Shown: positions 1-5,531 of the stretch, piece by piece | How the letters are laid out: every line of letters starts with the position of its first letter | Position numbering within the stretch: position 1 is the stretch's first letter | Assembly (NCBI GenBank): GCA_003523185.1 | Contig: DPGN01000076.1 | Span: forward strand, 1 to 5,630 | From: Halieaceae bacterium | GTDB taxonomy: Bacteria > Pseudomonadota > Gammaproteobacteria > Pseudomonadales > Halieaceae | Direction of reading: 5' to 3' | Length of the DNA stretch: 5,630 nt | Translations under genes and position numbers: made by a program | Notes under the pieces: generated by a model | The model's input: the letters and a program-made list of their open reading frames with translations, nothing else | Told to the model about the DNA's origin: nothing | Database searches by the model: none

Positions 1-842
1 TTGGGCGCGGCTTTCTGAAGCTTGTAAAAGATGCCCTGGTCTGTCGCGACGATAAATTTCTCGTTAGGTAGCTCGGTGGCCGCCTTGATAATCTGTGTCG
101 TCGAGCCAATATGATCTGCGATCTCGAGTACTGAGGCAGGAGACTCAGGGTGTGCGAGAACCGCCGCCTCTGGGTGCACTTGCTTTAAGTCCAGTATGCC
201 CTTGGCTTTGAACTCTTCGTGGACAATACAGGCGCCATCCCAAACCAGAATATCCGCACCGCTCTCGCGGCGCACATAATCACCGAGATGCCGATCAGGC
301 GCCCACAGTACTTTCTTGTCGTTTTCTGCGAGGTGTTCTGCCACGTCAAGTGCAATACTCGATGTCACCACCCAGTCCGCCCGCGCCTTCACCGCTGCCG
401 AGGTGTTGGCATAGACCACAACATCACGATCGGGATGGGCGTCGCAAAATGCTGAGAACTCGTCGATAGGGCAGCCTTCATCCAACGAACAAGTGGCCTC
501 GAGCGTGGGCATCAAAACGCGCTTGTTAGGCGTCAGGATCTTTGCGGTCTCGCCCATAAATCGAACGCCAGCGACAATAAGCGTATCTGCCGGGTGGTCG
601 CGTCCGAAGCGCGCCATCTCCAACGAGTCTGATACGCAGCCACCGGTCGCTTCCGCTAGGGCCTGAATTTCGGGCGCAGTGTAATAATGCGCCACAATCA
701 CCGCATTATGAGCTTCAAGCTGCGCGCGAATACGGGCCTCCAGCTCAGCCGTGCGCTCAGCGTCGCGCCGCTTTGGCACGCTGGCGAGGTGAGACTGCAC
801 CTGTTCTCGAATTTCCCGCAGTTTTTGATCAGCGATCGACAC
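1..842 (-). CDS. nadA: Quinolinate synthase NadA, C-terminus cut by window edge
   Basis: NadA condenses iminoaspartate with dihydroxyacetone phosphate to quinolinate, the second step of de novo NAD synthesis; it is a cytosolic [4Fe-4S] enzyme. The visible 280 residues match the bacterial NadA pattern throughout: VAHYYTAPEIQ (50-60), GGCVSDSLEMARFG (67-80), VAGVRFMGETAKIL (90-103), NTSAAVKARADWVVTSS (146-162), WAPDRHLGDYV (180-190), HPESP (231-235) and ATDQGIFYKLQ (266-276). Two of the three cluster cysteines are visible, C118 in EATCSLD and C205 in GACIVHEE. The third, together with roughly the last 70 residues, lies outside the window (E. coli NadA has 347 residues). The start is GTG at 842: an in-frame TAG lies five codons upstream and no ATG precedes the conserved core. 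A weak ribosome site (AGGGAAG, 853-859) sits 10 bases before it. It is transcribed divergently from the receiver-domain remnant. The identification is firm; the exact start is fairly safe. Confidence 0.96.
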   Translation of the reverse strand, partial: MSIADQKLREIREQVQSHLASVPKRRDAERTAELEARIRAQLEAHNAVIVAHYYTAPEIQALAEATGGCVSDSLEMARFGRDHPADTLIVAGVRFMGETAKILTPNKRVLMPTLEATCSLDEGCPIDEFSAFCDAHPDRDVVVYANTSAAVKARADWVVTSSIALDVAEHLAENDKKVLWAPDRHLGDYVRRESGADILVWDGACIVHEEFKAKGILDLKQVHPEAAVLAHPESPASVLEIADHIGSTTQIIKAATELPNEKFIVATDQGIFYKLQKAAP

Positions 843-883
843 GCAAAAAAGTCTTCCCTATACAGAGCCGGCAGTTTACCTTG

Positions 884-913
884 ATATAAGAAATGTGACA
901 GCTTGAAGTTCAA
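884..913 (-). promoter_or_regulatory. Candidate sigma70 promoter for nadA
   Basis: Reading the minus strand, TTGAAC (913-908) could be a -35 element and TTATAT (889-884) a -10 element, separated by 18 bases, which places the transcription start about 35 bases before the nadA GTG. The -35 match is four of six and the -10 match is weak, so this is only the best candidate seen, not a confident call. Confidence 0.3.
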
Positions 914-914
914 G
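902..914. promoter_or_regulatory. Perfect palindrome over the nadA -35 region, possible operator
   Basis: CTTGAA-G-TTCAAG is a perfect inverted repeat with six-base arms around one central base. It covers the candidate -35 box of nadA, the expected place for a repressor site. The regulator is unknown, and I do not recognise the motif as a known NAD-regulator box. A chance occurrence is possible. Confidence 0.3.
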
Positions 915-941
915 GTTTGCCGCACCGCCTAGGTCAAACCT
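913..941. repeat. Inverted repeat AGGTTTG-N15-CAAACCT between nadA and the receiver remnant
   Basis: Seven-base arms (913-919 and 935-941) are exact reverse complements with a 15-base spacer. They lie just upstream of the candidate nadA promoter in the divergent region. This could be a second regulator site for either direction or a chance repeat. No run of T follows either arm, so it is not a terminator. Confidence 0.25.
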
Positions 942-980
942 CTTGAAAATAATAAATGCATCATGCTCTCTGGGAGTAGA

Positions 981-988
981 AGAAGGGG
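981..988 (+). promoter_or_regulatory. Ribosome binding site of the receiver-domain remnant
   Basis: AGAAGGGG ends nine bases before the TTG at 998. This purine-rich site is what selects TTG 998 as the start, since no ATG lies in frame ahead of the receiver homology. Its good spacing suggests the 5' end of the gene is still intact. Confidence 0.5.
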
Positions 989-997
989 TAAACACGT

Positions 998-1207
998 TTG
1001 GCGGTAAGTTCAGATGACAGTCCTTTAATACTGGTCTGCGATGACGACAGCATGCAACGCCTGCTGACTCGGCAGTGCTTGGAATCAGAAGGTATGCGTA
1101 TTCTCGAGGCCAAAGATGGTTACGAGGCGCTAGAGCTAGTCGCCAACAACGCCCCTGACTTTGTCTTTTATGCGCGGATTCGATCGGAACTCTCTAGCGG
1201 CGCTTAA
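998..1207 (+). pseudogene. Truncated response-regulator receiver domain (gene remnant)
   Basis: The 69-residue frame starts as a CheY-type receiver (REC) domain: LILVCDDDSMQRLL (10-23) contains the acidic pocket residues D15-D17, followed by RQCLESEGMRILEAKDGYEALELV (25-48) and APDFVF (52-57). In intact receivers the phosphoacceptor Asp comes three residues after such a PD-hydrophobic-hydrophobic run; here that position (59) is Ala, and the last dozen residues (YARIRSELSSGA) have no receiver character. The second half of the receiver, with its Thr/Ser and Lys switch residues, and any output domain are missing. The end overlaps the last 14 bases of the convergent crotonase gene. TTG start with a good ribosome site. 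It probably remains from a deletion or rearrangement that joined the crotonase gene's 3' end to a response-regulator gene. A functional 69-residue product is unlikely. The REC identity is well supported; the pseudogene status is an inference. Confidence 0.75.
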
Positions 1208-1943
1208 ATACAGGCACTCGTTTTTCTCGCATGGCGAGCAACCCCTCAGAGAGATCCTCCGATTGACTGCATGCATCTGCAATCGCTTGGGCACCAGCGC
1301 GGTCGAAGCGATCCTCCTCTACTGACTTGATAATGGCGAGCATTGCAGCCATAGAAAGTGGTGCCAAACCAACAAGTCGCGCGATGAGGGTTTCCGATTC
1401 TTCTTTGACCTCATTTGAAGGTACCAACCAATCGAATGCATTGTGCTGGGCTAGCTCTTCAAAACTCACCAACTCTGTTGTGAGCAACAGTTTGCGCACC
1501 AAGGTGCTACCGAGTCGTTGCGTCATGCGCTGGATGCCTTCCACGGGGTAACAAAGGCCAACAGCGGCAGCCGGGATTTTTAGGTGCTTACCCGTCACAC
1601 CGAGACGAAAGTCGCAGCTGAAAAGGAGCTCACCGCCACCACCGAAGACGTCTCCCTCGACAATCGCAAGACTTGGCATCGCAAGCGAGGCAATAGCATT
1701 TGTCATGGACTGAAAATCATCACCGTCCATCGTGCCATCGGTGATTTCCTTAAGATTGGCGCCCGCACAGAAAACAGGTCCCTCGGATCGGATGACGAAC
1801 AGCCGGCAGGTGTCAGGAATGCTGTCGATCGCAGACTTCACGAGACTGATTTCCTGCGAACCAATCGCATTGCGGCGCTCCGGTGCACACAAGCAAAGCT
1901 CGGCGACATCACCTTTCATTTCAAATCTAATTGCGTTCGTCAT
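1194..1943 (-). CDS. Enoyl-CoA hydratase/isomerase (crotonase) family protein
   Basis: A 249-residue crotonase-fold protein, slightly shorter than typical enoyl-CoA hydratases (about 255-260). Family marks, numbered from the chosen ATG: PERRNAIG (21-28), the first oxyanion-hole segment FCAGANLKEI (58-67), the second segment VEGDVFGGGGELLFSCDFRLG (95-115 in total) with E105 at the place of rat hydratase Glu144, and a KIPAAAVGL stretch (122-130). In that stretch, A125 replaces the second catalytic glutamate (Glu164 in the rat enzyme). The substrate is a CoA thioester, but with one of the two glutamates missing it may not be a classical hydratase; isomerase, decarboxylase or other crotonase chemistry is possible. 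The start is ATG 1943, because GGAG lies seven bases before it; an in-frame TTG at 1949 is too close to that site. It is divergent from the double TetR gene, which probably controls it, and its 3' end overlaps the receiver remnant. The family is certain, the reaction unknown. Confidence 0.92.
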   Translation of the reverse strand: MTNAIRFEMKGDVAELCLCAPERRNAIGSQEISLVKSAIDSIPDTCRLFVIRSEGPVFCAGANLKEITDGTMDGDDFQSMTNAIASLAMPSLAIVEGDVFGGGGELLFSCDFRLGVTGKHLKIPAAAVGLCYPVEGIQRMTQRLGSTLVRKLLLTTELVSFEELAQHNAFDWLVPSNEVKEESETLIARLVGLAPLSMAAMLAIIKSVEEDRFDRAGAQAIADACSQSEDLSEGLLAMREKRVPVFKRR

Positions 1944-1950
1944 TTTCAAA

Positions 1951-1954
1951 CTCC
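1951..1954 (-). promoter_or_regulatory. Ribosome binding site choosing the crotonase ATG
   Basis: GGAG on the minus strand with a seven-base gap to ATG at 1943. The alternative in-frame TTG at 1949 would be only one base from the site, so the ATG is preferred and the protein loses two residues relative to the longest frame. Confidence 0.6.
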
Positions 1955-1998
1955 ACAGCTTCCGCGCTATTGTGGCACGTCTCTTTTCGCACCATCCA

Positions 1999-2027
1999 TG
2001 GACAGGTTCAAAAAAAATACTTAAAGT
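1999..2027 (+). promoter_or_regulatory. Candidate promoter for the double TetR-thioesterase operon
   Basis: TGGACA (1999-2004, five of six to TTGACA) and TAAAGT (2022-2027, four of six to TATAAT) are separated by exactly 17 bases, with an A-rich spacer. Transcription would start near 2034, about 50 bases before the regulator ATG and just upstream of the 2042-2058 palindrome. No equally good promoter was seen for the divergent crotonase gene. Confidence 0.35.
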
Positions 2028-2032
2028 TCAAA
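2006..2032. repeat. Two GTTCAAA direct repeats 20 bp apart in the divergent promoter region
   Basis: GTTCAAA occurs at 2006-2012 and again at 2026-2032, a spacing of 20 bp, about two helical turns, so both face the same side of the DNA. The second overlaps the candidate -10 box. They could be half-sites for a regulator, plausibly the neighbouring double TetR, but AT-rich promoter DNA produces such repeats by chance. Confidence 0.3.
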
Positions 2033-2041
2033 TCTTCGAAC

Positions 2042-2058
2042 GCCGAGAATCTCTCGGC
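2042..2058. promoter_or_regulatory. Perfect 17-bp palindrome, candidate TetR operator
   Basis: GCCGAGA-ATC-TCTCGGC: seven-base arms that are exact reverse complements around a three-base centre, 25 bases before the regulator ATG. TetR-family regulators typically bind palindromes of about this size in the divergent region next to their own gene. A site just downstream of the candidate transcription start would fit autorepression. In RNA it would form a short GC-rich hairpin, but no T run follows, so it is not a terminator. Confidence 0.5.
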
Positions 2059-2083
2059 CCAATCCACGGTCCCTTTGGAACAC

Positions 2084-3376
2084 ATGGCGCGCTCAGAACA
2101 GACATCTACGAGTAGGAACTCCAAAGCGGGGTCACCCTTCAGTCGCGGTGCGCAACACCAAGCGAAACGGGCCGCTATTTTGTCGCGCGCTGCAAAACTC
2201 TTTAATACCAAAGGCGCACGCTCGACGACGCTCGCAGATGTGGCCAAAAAACTCGGACTGACGAAAACCAGCCTCTACTACTACGTCAGAACCAAAGAAG
2301 ACCTTATTTTTCAGTGCTATCAAAGCGCGCTTGCCAGACTCCATCAATCGCTCGATGAGGTAGAAGCCGAAACGGATGACTCGTTGGAGCGCGTCTTACG
2401 AGCCATGGAACGACACATCGAAATCAGTTTGGACTCTCTGGCTGATCGAGGGGATTACTATGCGGCACCCCTCGAGCTCGCAGTGCTGCCTGAAGAAAAT
2501 CGGGCGCTTCTAGAGCAAGAATACTTGCGAATGTTCAAGCGCTTTCGTGGTTATCTCCGCGACGGGATTGCCGAAGGCGTTATTAGAGAATGTCATACGA
2601 CAAGTACTGCAAGGGCACTGCTCTCAGCTTTGGACTGGTCGTTTTATTGGCTCTATGAAATGCCGCCGGCCGAGTCAAAAGAAGCGGCCTCAAAGATTCG
2701 ACAGCTCTTTACTAACGGCTTGGTTCCGAGGCGCAGTTCGTTTGAATGGAAAAACAGCCATAACTCGGCGAACGCACAGCCTAGCCAGGGCTTCAATCGT
2801 GAAGCTCAGAATAGAATTAAGCAGGAGGCATTCCTGCGAGCTGGAACGCAACACTTCAATCGTAAAGGGTTTAGCGGCACGTCACTCGACGACATCGCTG
2901 AGTCGCTAGACGTTTCAAAAGGCGCCTTTTACTACCACTTTGCGAACAAAGAGGCACTGCTATCGCAATGCTATGAATTCACGTTGGATCAATTCGAGCG
3001 CATCACCTCGGAAGTTGAACAGACCGACTTGTCCCCTATCGACAAATTAGGGGCTGTTTGTACCGAAATCTTCGAACTACAGAATTCAGATCGCGGTCCG
3101 CTTATCCGTTACAATACGATCACCGCACTACCTCCCGACCTCCGTCGGGCAGTCCTGCACCGAACCGAAGAAATCCACGCCAAGTTGGGTGAAATGATCG
3201 CTGAGGGCATTTCTGAGGGGTCCATTGAGAATCAAAGTGTCCTAGTGACACGACATCTCATGGTCAGTGCAATCAATGCAGCAGTGGGTATAGACCAGTG
3301 GCGACAACTCGACGACCTAACGAGCGCCGCGCACGATTTTTTTGATGTCTTTTTCTTGGGCTTAAAGCCGAGATAA
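2084..3376 (+). CDS. Tandem (double) TetR/AcrR-family transcriptional regulator
   Basis: This 430-residue protein is about twice the usual TetR length (190-220) and holds two complete TetR units. Unit 1 spans roughly 26-215, with its helix-turn-helix in TTLADVAKKLGLTKTSLYYY (48-67) followed by KEDL (71-74). Unit 2 spans roughly 240-430, with TSLDDIAESLDVSKGAFYYH (266-285) followed by KEALL. A Ser/Asn-rich linker (about 216-239) joins them. The units align over their length: about 36% identity from the turn-helix region through a shared KE-x-L-x-x-QCY, then DRG (122-124 and 336-338), IAEG-x-I (162-167; IAEGIS in unit 2) and a matching C-terminal helix, so this is an old internal duplication. 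No stop or frameshift separates them. ATG 2084 is chosen, with a weak GGA upstream; longer in-frame starts would read antisense into the crotonase gene. A DNA-binding regulator, probably sensing an acyl-CoA-like ligand given its thioesterase and crotonase neighbours; the ligand is inference. Confidence 0.9.
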   Translation: MARSEQTSTSRNSKAGSPFSRGAQHQAKRAAILSRAAKLFNTKGARSTTLADVAKKLGLTKTSLYYYVRTKEDLIFQCYQSALARLHQSLDEVEAETDDSLERVLRAMERHIEISLDSLADRGDYYAAPLELAVLPEENRALLEQEYLRMFKRFRGYLRDGIAEGVIRECHTTSTARALLSALDWSFYWLYEMPPAESKEAASKIRQLFTNGLVPRRSSFEWKNSHNSANAQPSQGFNREAQNRIKQEAFLRAGTQHFNRKGFSGTSLDDIAESLDVSKGAFYYHFANKEALLSQCYEFTLDQFERITSEVEQTDLSPIDKLGAVCTEIFELQNSDRGPLIRYNTITALPPDLRRAVLHRTEEIHAKLGEMIAEGISEGSIENQSVLVTRHLMVSAINAAVGIDQWRQLDDLTSAAHDFFDVFFLGLKPR

Positions 3377-3391
3377 AGCACAGAGGTAACC

Positions 3392-4246
3392 ATGGGTTCT
3401 AAAGAAATTATCAGGCACACCTTCCCTGAGGTGTTAGACATCATCACACCAAAACGCGTGGGTGATTATTGGTTTATCGGCGACAGCTTACGTCCGCAGT
3501 TTCGGCTATTCGGTGGCCAGGTGGTTGCGCAGTGCTTACTCGCCGCTTACGAAACGGTTGACGATCACCTCACCGCACATTCAATGCACTGCTACTTTCT
3601 ACGGGCAGGCAATGCGGATCTACCTATTGAGCTCGAGGTAGACCCTATACGGAATGGCCGTTCTTTCTGTACCCGCCGAGTCGTTGCCCGACAGAATGGC
3701 GAAGCAATTTTTAATACTTCGATTAGCTACCACGTGGAAGAAGAAGGTATGTCTCATTCGCTCAGCATGCCTGAGGTCATTTCACCCGAAGAAGCGGCAG
3801 CTCTGAACGCGCAGCGGGACAACAACATTCCTCGCAATATGCTCGATCTGTTCGGGGTCACTCGCGAGCGTATCACCGAGCGTCTACCCGAAGCCCAAGA
3901 ACCGGTAGCGCAGTCATGGTTTAAAGTCATCGGCCCCTTTGATGGCTGTGTCCGCAAACAACAAGCAGCGCTGGCGATGATTTCGGATTTCTCACTCTAC
4001 AGCACTGCGTTCTCAGCCTTCCCTTACGAGCAGCCCGAAAAAGTCTTTATTGGCGCCAGTCTCGATCATGCGATCTGGTTCCACGAGGTGCCCGATATGA
4101 GCGACTGGATTCTTTACGATACCTATAGCCCCTGGTCTGGTGGCGCCCGTGGTTACAACCGAGGATCGCTCTGGAGTCGCGACGGAAAACTGATCGCATC
4201 AACCGCACAAGAGGGCTTGATGAGAATTCGCAGGGACCGCAAATAA
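3392..4246 (+). CDS. tesB: Acyl-CoA thioesterase II (TesB family)
   Basis: TesB-type thioesterases hydrolyse medium- and long-chain acyl-CoA to free fatty acid and CoA in the cytosol. The 284 residues match the usual length (286 in E. coli) and the double-hotdog layout: FGGQVVAQ (40-47), HSMHCYFLRAG (63-73) and NGRSFCTRRVVARQNGEAIF (88-107) in the first hotdog; ISDFSLYSTAF (197-207), ASLDHAIWFHE (222-232), LYDTYSPWSGGARGYNRGSL (241-260) and STAQEGLMR (270-278) in the second. The catalytic positions known from E. coli (Asp204, Thr228, Gln278) correspond to D199, S223 and Q273, so Thr is conservatively replaced by Ser. ATG 3392 has AGAGG five bases upstream. It starts 15 bases after the double TetR stop, so the two are probably co-transcribed and the thioesterase is a likely target of that regulator. 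The family is firm; use of the symbol implies orthology that was not tested. Confidence 0.93.
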   Translation: MGSKEIIRHTFPEVLDIITPKRVGDYWFIGDSLRPQFRLFGGQVVAQCLLAAYETVDDHLTAHSMHCYFLRAGNADLPIELEVDPIRNGRSFCTRRVVARQNGEAIFNTSISYHVEEEGMSHSLSMPEVISPEEAAALNAQRDNNIPRNMLDLFGVTRERITERLPEAQEPVAQSWFKVIGPFDGCVRKQQAALAMISDFSLYSTAFSAFPYEQPEKVFIGASLDHAIWFHEVPDMSDWILYDTYSPWSGGARGYNRGSLWSRDGKLIASTAQEGLMRIRRDRK

Positions 4247-4264
4247 CTCAGGGCTTAGAAACGG

Positions 4265-4816
4265 CTAGTTAATGCGGGTTTCCATTTGCTGACCCAGCTG
4301 AACCAACGAAAGCTCCCCGCCTTCCAGCTTCAGCTCGTGAAATGAGGCATTGGCGGGATAAACCTGAAGCACCTCGGGTTTACTTTCAATCTCAGCGATT
4401 ACCGCGTTAATGACCAGAAAGTGGCAAAACACCACCGTGGGCTCGGTAGCTTCTTTCAAACCCGACAAGATATCTCTGCGCCATTCCCACAGATCGTCCG
4501 ACTGCTCTGACCAGTCCTGGCGCATGAACTCCTGGAGCCAGGCCTTGCGACCGCTCAACGGAACAGGCGAGCGCACCTCCGAGAATCTCGGGTCGACCTG
4601 GACACCGTCACCACGCTTGCTCGCAAACGCCGCTGCCGTCTCCTGTGCACGCCGCAGCGGACTCGAAATTAACTTCGCACCTATGGGCACAATATCCGTC
4701 AACGCATTTGCGGTCTCCTCGGCCTGCGACTGGCCAAGCCGAGACAGGCCGGGGTCCGGGTCCTTCTCCCAGCTAGCAGCGGCTTCGCCGTGTCTCACAA
4801 TCCAGATCTGTGTCAT
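4265..4816 (-). CDS. Histidine phosphatase family protein (SixA/phosphoglycerate-mutase-like)
   Basis: A 183-residue member of the histidine phosphatase superfamily, branch 1. It shows the expected catalytic parts in order: IVRHGEA (6-12) with the nucleophile H9, SSPLRRAQETA (51-61) with a phosphate-binding Arg, RFSEV (78-81 region) with acidic E80, and VVFCHFLVINAVI (128-140) with the second histidine H132. It therefore looks catalytically complete. The substrate is not predictable: the family includes phosphohistidine phosphatases, sugar-phosphate phosphatases and mutases. No signal peptide; probably cytosolic. Its ATG overlaps the stop of the upstream phosphatase gene (ATGA at 4813-4816), indicating translational coupling. 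Its stop lies 18 bases from that of the convergent thioesterase, with no clear terminator between. Confidence 0.88.
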   Translation of the reverse strand: MTQIWIVRHGEAAASWEKDPDPGLSRLGQSQAEETANALTDIVPIGAKLISSPLRRAQETAAAFASKRGDGVQVDPRFSEVRSPVPLSGRKAWLQEFMRQDWSEQSDDLWEWRRDILSGLKEATEPTVVFCHFLVINAVIAEIESKPEVLQVYPANASFHELKLEGGELSLVQLGQQMETRIN

Positions 4817-5520
4817 CGGTAGGTCACCAATCGCTCCTGTAACTGAGCGCTCATGAGATGCAAATGCCCCACGTCGTTAAAGGTCGACAACGAGCACTTC
4901 CTTGAATTGAAGATAATGCGGGTGATGGAGCAATTGAACACCGGCTCGTAAAACTCATACACGCGGTCAGACGTCAGTTTGAGCACGTGACCCACCATCG
5001 TGGCGATGGTCCCACCCGAGGTGAAGATGGCCGTATCGGTACCTGACTGTGCAGATGCCATGGCGCCTTCAAAGGCACTCACTACACCACCACTGTAATC
5101 CGCCCAACTCTGGATGCCACCGATGTCGCACTCGGGGCTTACCCAATAGTTGAAGACCGTCTCGATAATCTTTTGAAAAGACTTTGTGTCCGTATCCATC
5201 GCGGCGACGAGGTCAGCAAAGCGCGGGTCCCGCTCAATCAAAATCGGCATCATGACGTCAATTTGCTCGTCGGTCTGGACCTCGTTAAATCGAGCGTCAA
5301 TCACCAGATCCGGCGTATCCTCCAACCGATCCAGCACCCGCTGTCCTGTCTCGCGCTGCCGCGACAGATCGCCACTGTAGGCCGCGCTGAAGCGCGTGCC
5401 CATCTGACGTAGAAATTCACCGGTGAGATCGGCCTGTCGCTGACCCAACGGCGATAGCTGATCATAGTTATCAGCGCCAAATGACGCCTGACCATGCCGA
5501 ATAATTAGAAGATTAGCCAT
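4813..5520 (-). CDS. Histidine phosphatase family protein with altered second catalytic site
   Basis: A 235-residue histidine phosphatase superfamily protein. It starts with LLIIRHGQASFGADNYDQLSPLG (4-26 region; nucleophile H9), then YSGDLSRQRETG (48-59) with R54 and RFNEV with E80. Where the family normally has (V/S)-S-H-G-G with the second catalytic histidine, this protein reads AIFTSGGTIATMVGH (164-178): the histidine is absent and Thr-Ser precede Gly-Gly. I recall the F-T-S-G-G form in other proteobacterial members of this subgroup, so it may be a lineage trait rather than a broken enzyme; activity may be reduced or altered. The substrate is unknown. The start is ATG 5520, 11 bases after the stop of the upstream AceK-like gene, with only a weak ribosome site. 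The stop overlaps the next phosphatase's ATG. Likely the middle gene of a three-gene operon. Confidence 0.88.
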   Translation of the reverse strand: MANLLIIRHGQASFGADNYDQLSPLGQRQADLTGEFLRQMGTRFSAAYSGDLSRQRETGQRVLDRLEDTPDLVIDARFNEVQTDEQIDVMMPILIERDPRFADLVAAMDTDTKSFQKIIETVFNYWVSPECDIGGIQSWADYSGGVVSAFEGAMASAQSGTDTAIFTSGGTIATMVGHVLKLTSDRVYEFYEPVFNCSITRIIFNSRKCSLSTFNDVGHLHLMSAQLQERLVTYR

Positions 5521-5531
5521 AAAACATTCGC

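Noticed and set aside
698..925. A 75-residue minus-strand frame over the nadA start
   Set aside because: It is in a different frame from nadA, which has strong family motifs from residue 45 onward; the small frame has no recognisable domain.
1168..1193. Possible continuation of the receiver in the +1 frame (FMRGFDRNSLAAL), suggesting only a frameshift
   Set aside because: The short stretch loosely resembles M-P-G-F-D-G of receivers, but it lacks the phosphoacceptor segment and immediately becomes antisense crotonase sequence, so a simple frameshift cannot restore the gene.
1168..1200. TTCGATC resembling a tRNA T-loop, possibly a tRNA 3' fragment used as an insertion site
   Set aside because: No matching stem around the loop, no acceptor end or CCA, and no other tRNA arms.
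1931..2083. An upstream ATG (1931) in frame with the double TetR, adding 51 residues
   Set aside because: It begins inside the antisense crotonase gene, crosses the promoter region and palindrome, and the added residues show no domain; ATG 2084 fits better.
1584..2115. Long plus-strand frames opposite the crotonase gene
   Set aside because: Their translations have no recognisable motif, and the minus-strand frame is a clear crotonase; they are antisense shadows.
4240..4272. Inverted AACT...AGTT as a bidirectional terminator between the convergent genes
   Set aside because: Only a few AT-rich pairs with a bulge and a long loop; no stable stem and no T run on either strand.
4410..4856. A 148-residue plus-strand frame opposite the phosphatase genes
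   Set aside because: Low-complexity Ser/Arg-rich shadow of the complementary coding strand, with no ribosome site or motif.
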